From: a virus
Reading direction: 5' to 3' (one strand)
Virus record (IMG/VR): IMGVR_UViG_3300044837_000270
Coordinates: 1-37,186 of that record
DNA: 37,186 nt
The position numbers and the translations under genes were made by a program. A model generated the notes under the pieces. That model did not search any database. It saw only the letters and a list, made by a program, of their open reading frames with translations, and was not told the DNA's origin. The number at the start of each line of letters is the position of its first letter. The first letter of the stretch is position 1. Of this stretch, positions 36,773-37,186 are shown in pieces.

Positions 36773-37186
36773 TCATTGCTCCTTTCGTGCAACGGGGGAG
36801 GACGTGAAGCCTCCATAGGACGTGCGACTCAGGAGACCGCGCGAGTCCTTGAGCTGGGCACCTATCGAGTCATGAAGCAGGCGCTCCATCGGAGACATCG
36901 CCGCGCGCTTCTCAGCGCGGATGCGCTCCTTCTCGGTCTCAGGGAGGGCTTCAAAGGCTTCACGCTCTGCTTTGCGCTTCGCCTGCTCTGCTTTCTGCGG
37001 CTGGAGTGCAAGGAGGGCTGCTTCTCGCAACTCAGCGAAGTCAGGGAGATCGACCTTTAGCCGCAGCGGTTCGACCTCGCCCCACTCTTCGTGGAAGTGA
37101 TTAGCGCTTTCCCCCTCCCAGCCAAAGCTCTCCCACGTCTGCTCAAGGCAAACCGGGCAGACCAGCAGCGTGTAGTCCGGGCTCAC
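36773..37186 (-). CDS. Cys-containing protein, start at or beyond the right edge
   Basis: 137 aa are visible; the first codon in the window is a GTG at the very edge, so the true start may lie outside. The opening SPDYTLLVCPVCLEQTWESFG contains a C-x-x-C knuckle, later HFHEEWGE may supply His ligands, and a long charged helix follows (QKAEQAKRKAEREAFEALPE), ending AQLKDSRGLLSRTSYGGFTS and a short basic tail. Function is unknown. If the molecule is circular and the edges join exactly, this frame continues the pentapeptide gene. Confidence 0.6.
   Translation of the reverse strand: MSPDYTLLVCPVCLEQTWESFGWEGESANHFHEEWGEVEPLRLKVDLPDFAELREAALLALQPQKAEQAKRKAEREAFEALPETEKERIRAEKRAAMSPMERLLHDSIGAQLKDSRGLLSRTSYGGFTSSPVARKEQ

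Noticed and set aside
1-37186. tRNA, rRNA, insertion sequence, integrase or CRISPR genes
   Set aside because: None was recognised by eye on either strand; tRNAscan-type and profile searches would be needed to exclude divergent ones.

Overview
The window reads as most of a temperate tailed-phage genome (or prophage) with a short, podovirus-type tail, from an actinobacterial host that is probably a member of the Thermoleophilia/Solirubrobacterales. The host inference rests on: high G+C throughout; an N-terminal domain resembling the actinobacterial integration host factor (mIHF) at 264-959; an ArsR-like winged-helix regulator at 7762-8349 whose HPVRVK / YHTEQL / ELVRT / HYYRA pattern is common in Solirubrobacterales; and a secreted Cys-rich protein at 8669-9004 of a style seen in the same group. 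No integrase, DNA or RNA polymerase, replicative helicase or tRNA was recognised.

Layout. (1) 7024 down to 1, leftward: a tightly packed early operon in which nearly every gene overlaps the next (ATGA, GTGA, TGATG, TAATG). It holds a Cro-like XRE protein, zinc-ribbon and membrane micro-proteins, a DNA cytosine-5 methyltransferase, an SSB-like protein ending in IPF, two HNH proteins, a winged-helix protein, a DUF1376/YdaU-like replication protein, the mIHF-like protein and a pentapeptide-repeat protein that runs off the left edge. (2) 6993-7573: a CI/Cro-style switch with two face-to-face promoters in about 36 bp, a 16-bp inverted repeat over them, and a rightward 165-aa XRE repressor. (3) 7762-9004: a divergent accessory module, an ArsR-like regulator and a secreted Cys-rich protein separated by a structured intergenic region. 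(4) 9010-9043: a strong leftward terminator that ends the late operon.

(5) About 34.6 kb down to 9.07 kb, leftward: the late operon. In transcription order it has a TerS-like protein, a 300-bp gap with short repeats, a Gly-rich protein, a two-domain peptidoglycan hydrolase, TerL, several small virion or appendage proteins, portal, scaffold, major capsid protein (followed by a hairpin terminator), a decoration-like protein, head-tail adaptor proteins, a P22 gp10-like tail hub, tail-fibre-like proteins, three DNA-ejection/internal virion candidates including one of 1424 aa, an XhlA-like membrane protein, a PGB+CHAP endolysin, small holin-like proteins and an Hjc-like nuclease. No tape-measure or tail-tube gene is present, which supports the podovirus reading. 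(6) 34.65-37.19 kb, leftward: small phage genes (zinc ribbons, a DUF5662-like protein, a one-TM micro-protein) that could be the distal part of the early operon if the molecule is circular.

The most unusual element is a rightward two-gene cassette (17803-18674) lying against the grain inside the tail genes: a 52-aa membrane protein translationally coupled to a secreted alpha/beta hydrolase. Its putative promoter (TTGACG, 17 bp, TACGCT, 7 nt, GTG) has exactly the geometry of the early promoter in the switch (TTGACT, 17 bp, TACGGT, 7 nt, ATG). This suggests leaderless transcripts and expression independent of the late programme, as expected for a lysogenic-conversion or early-acting gene pair.
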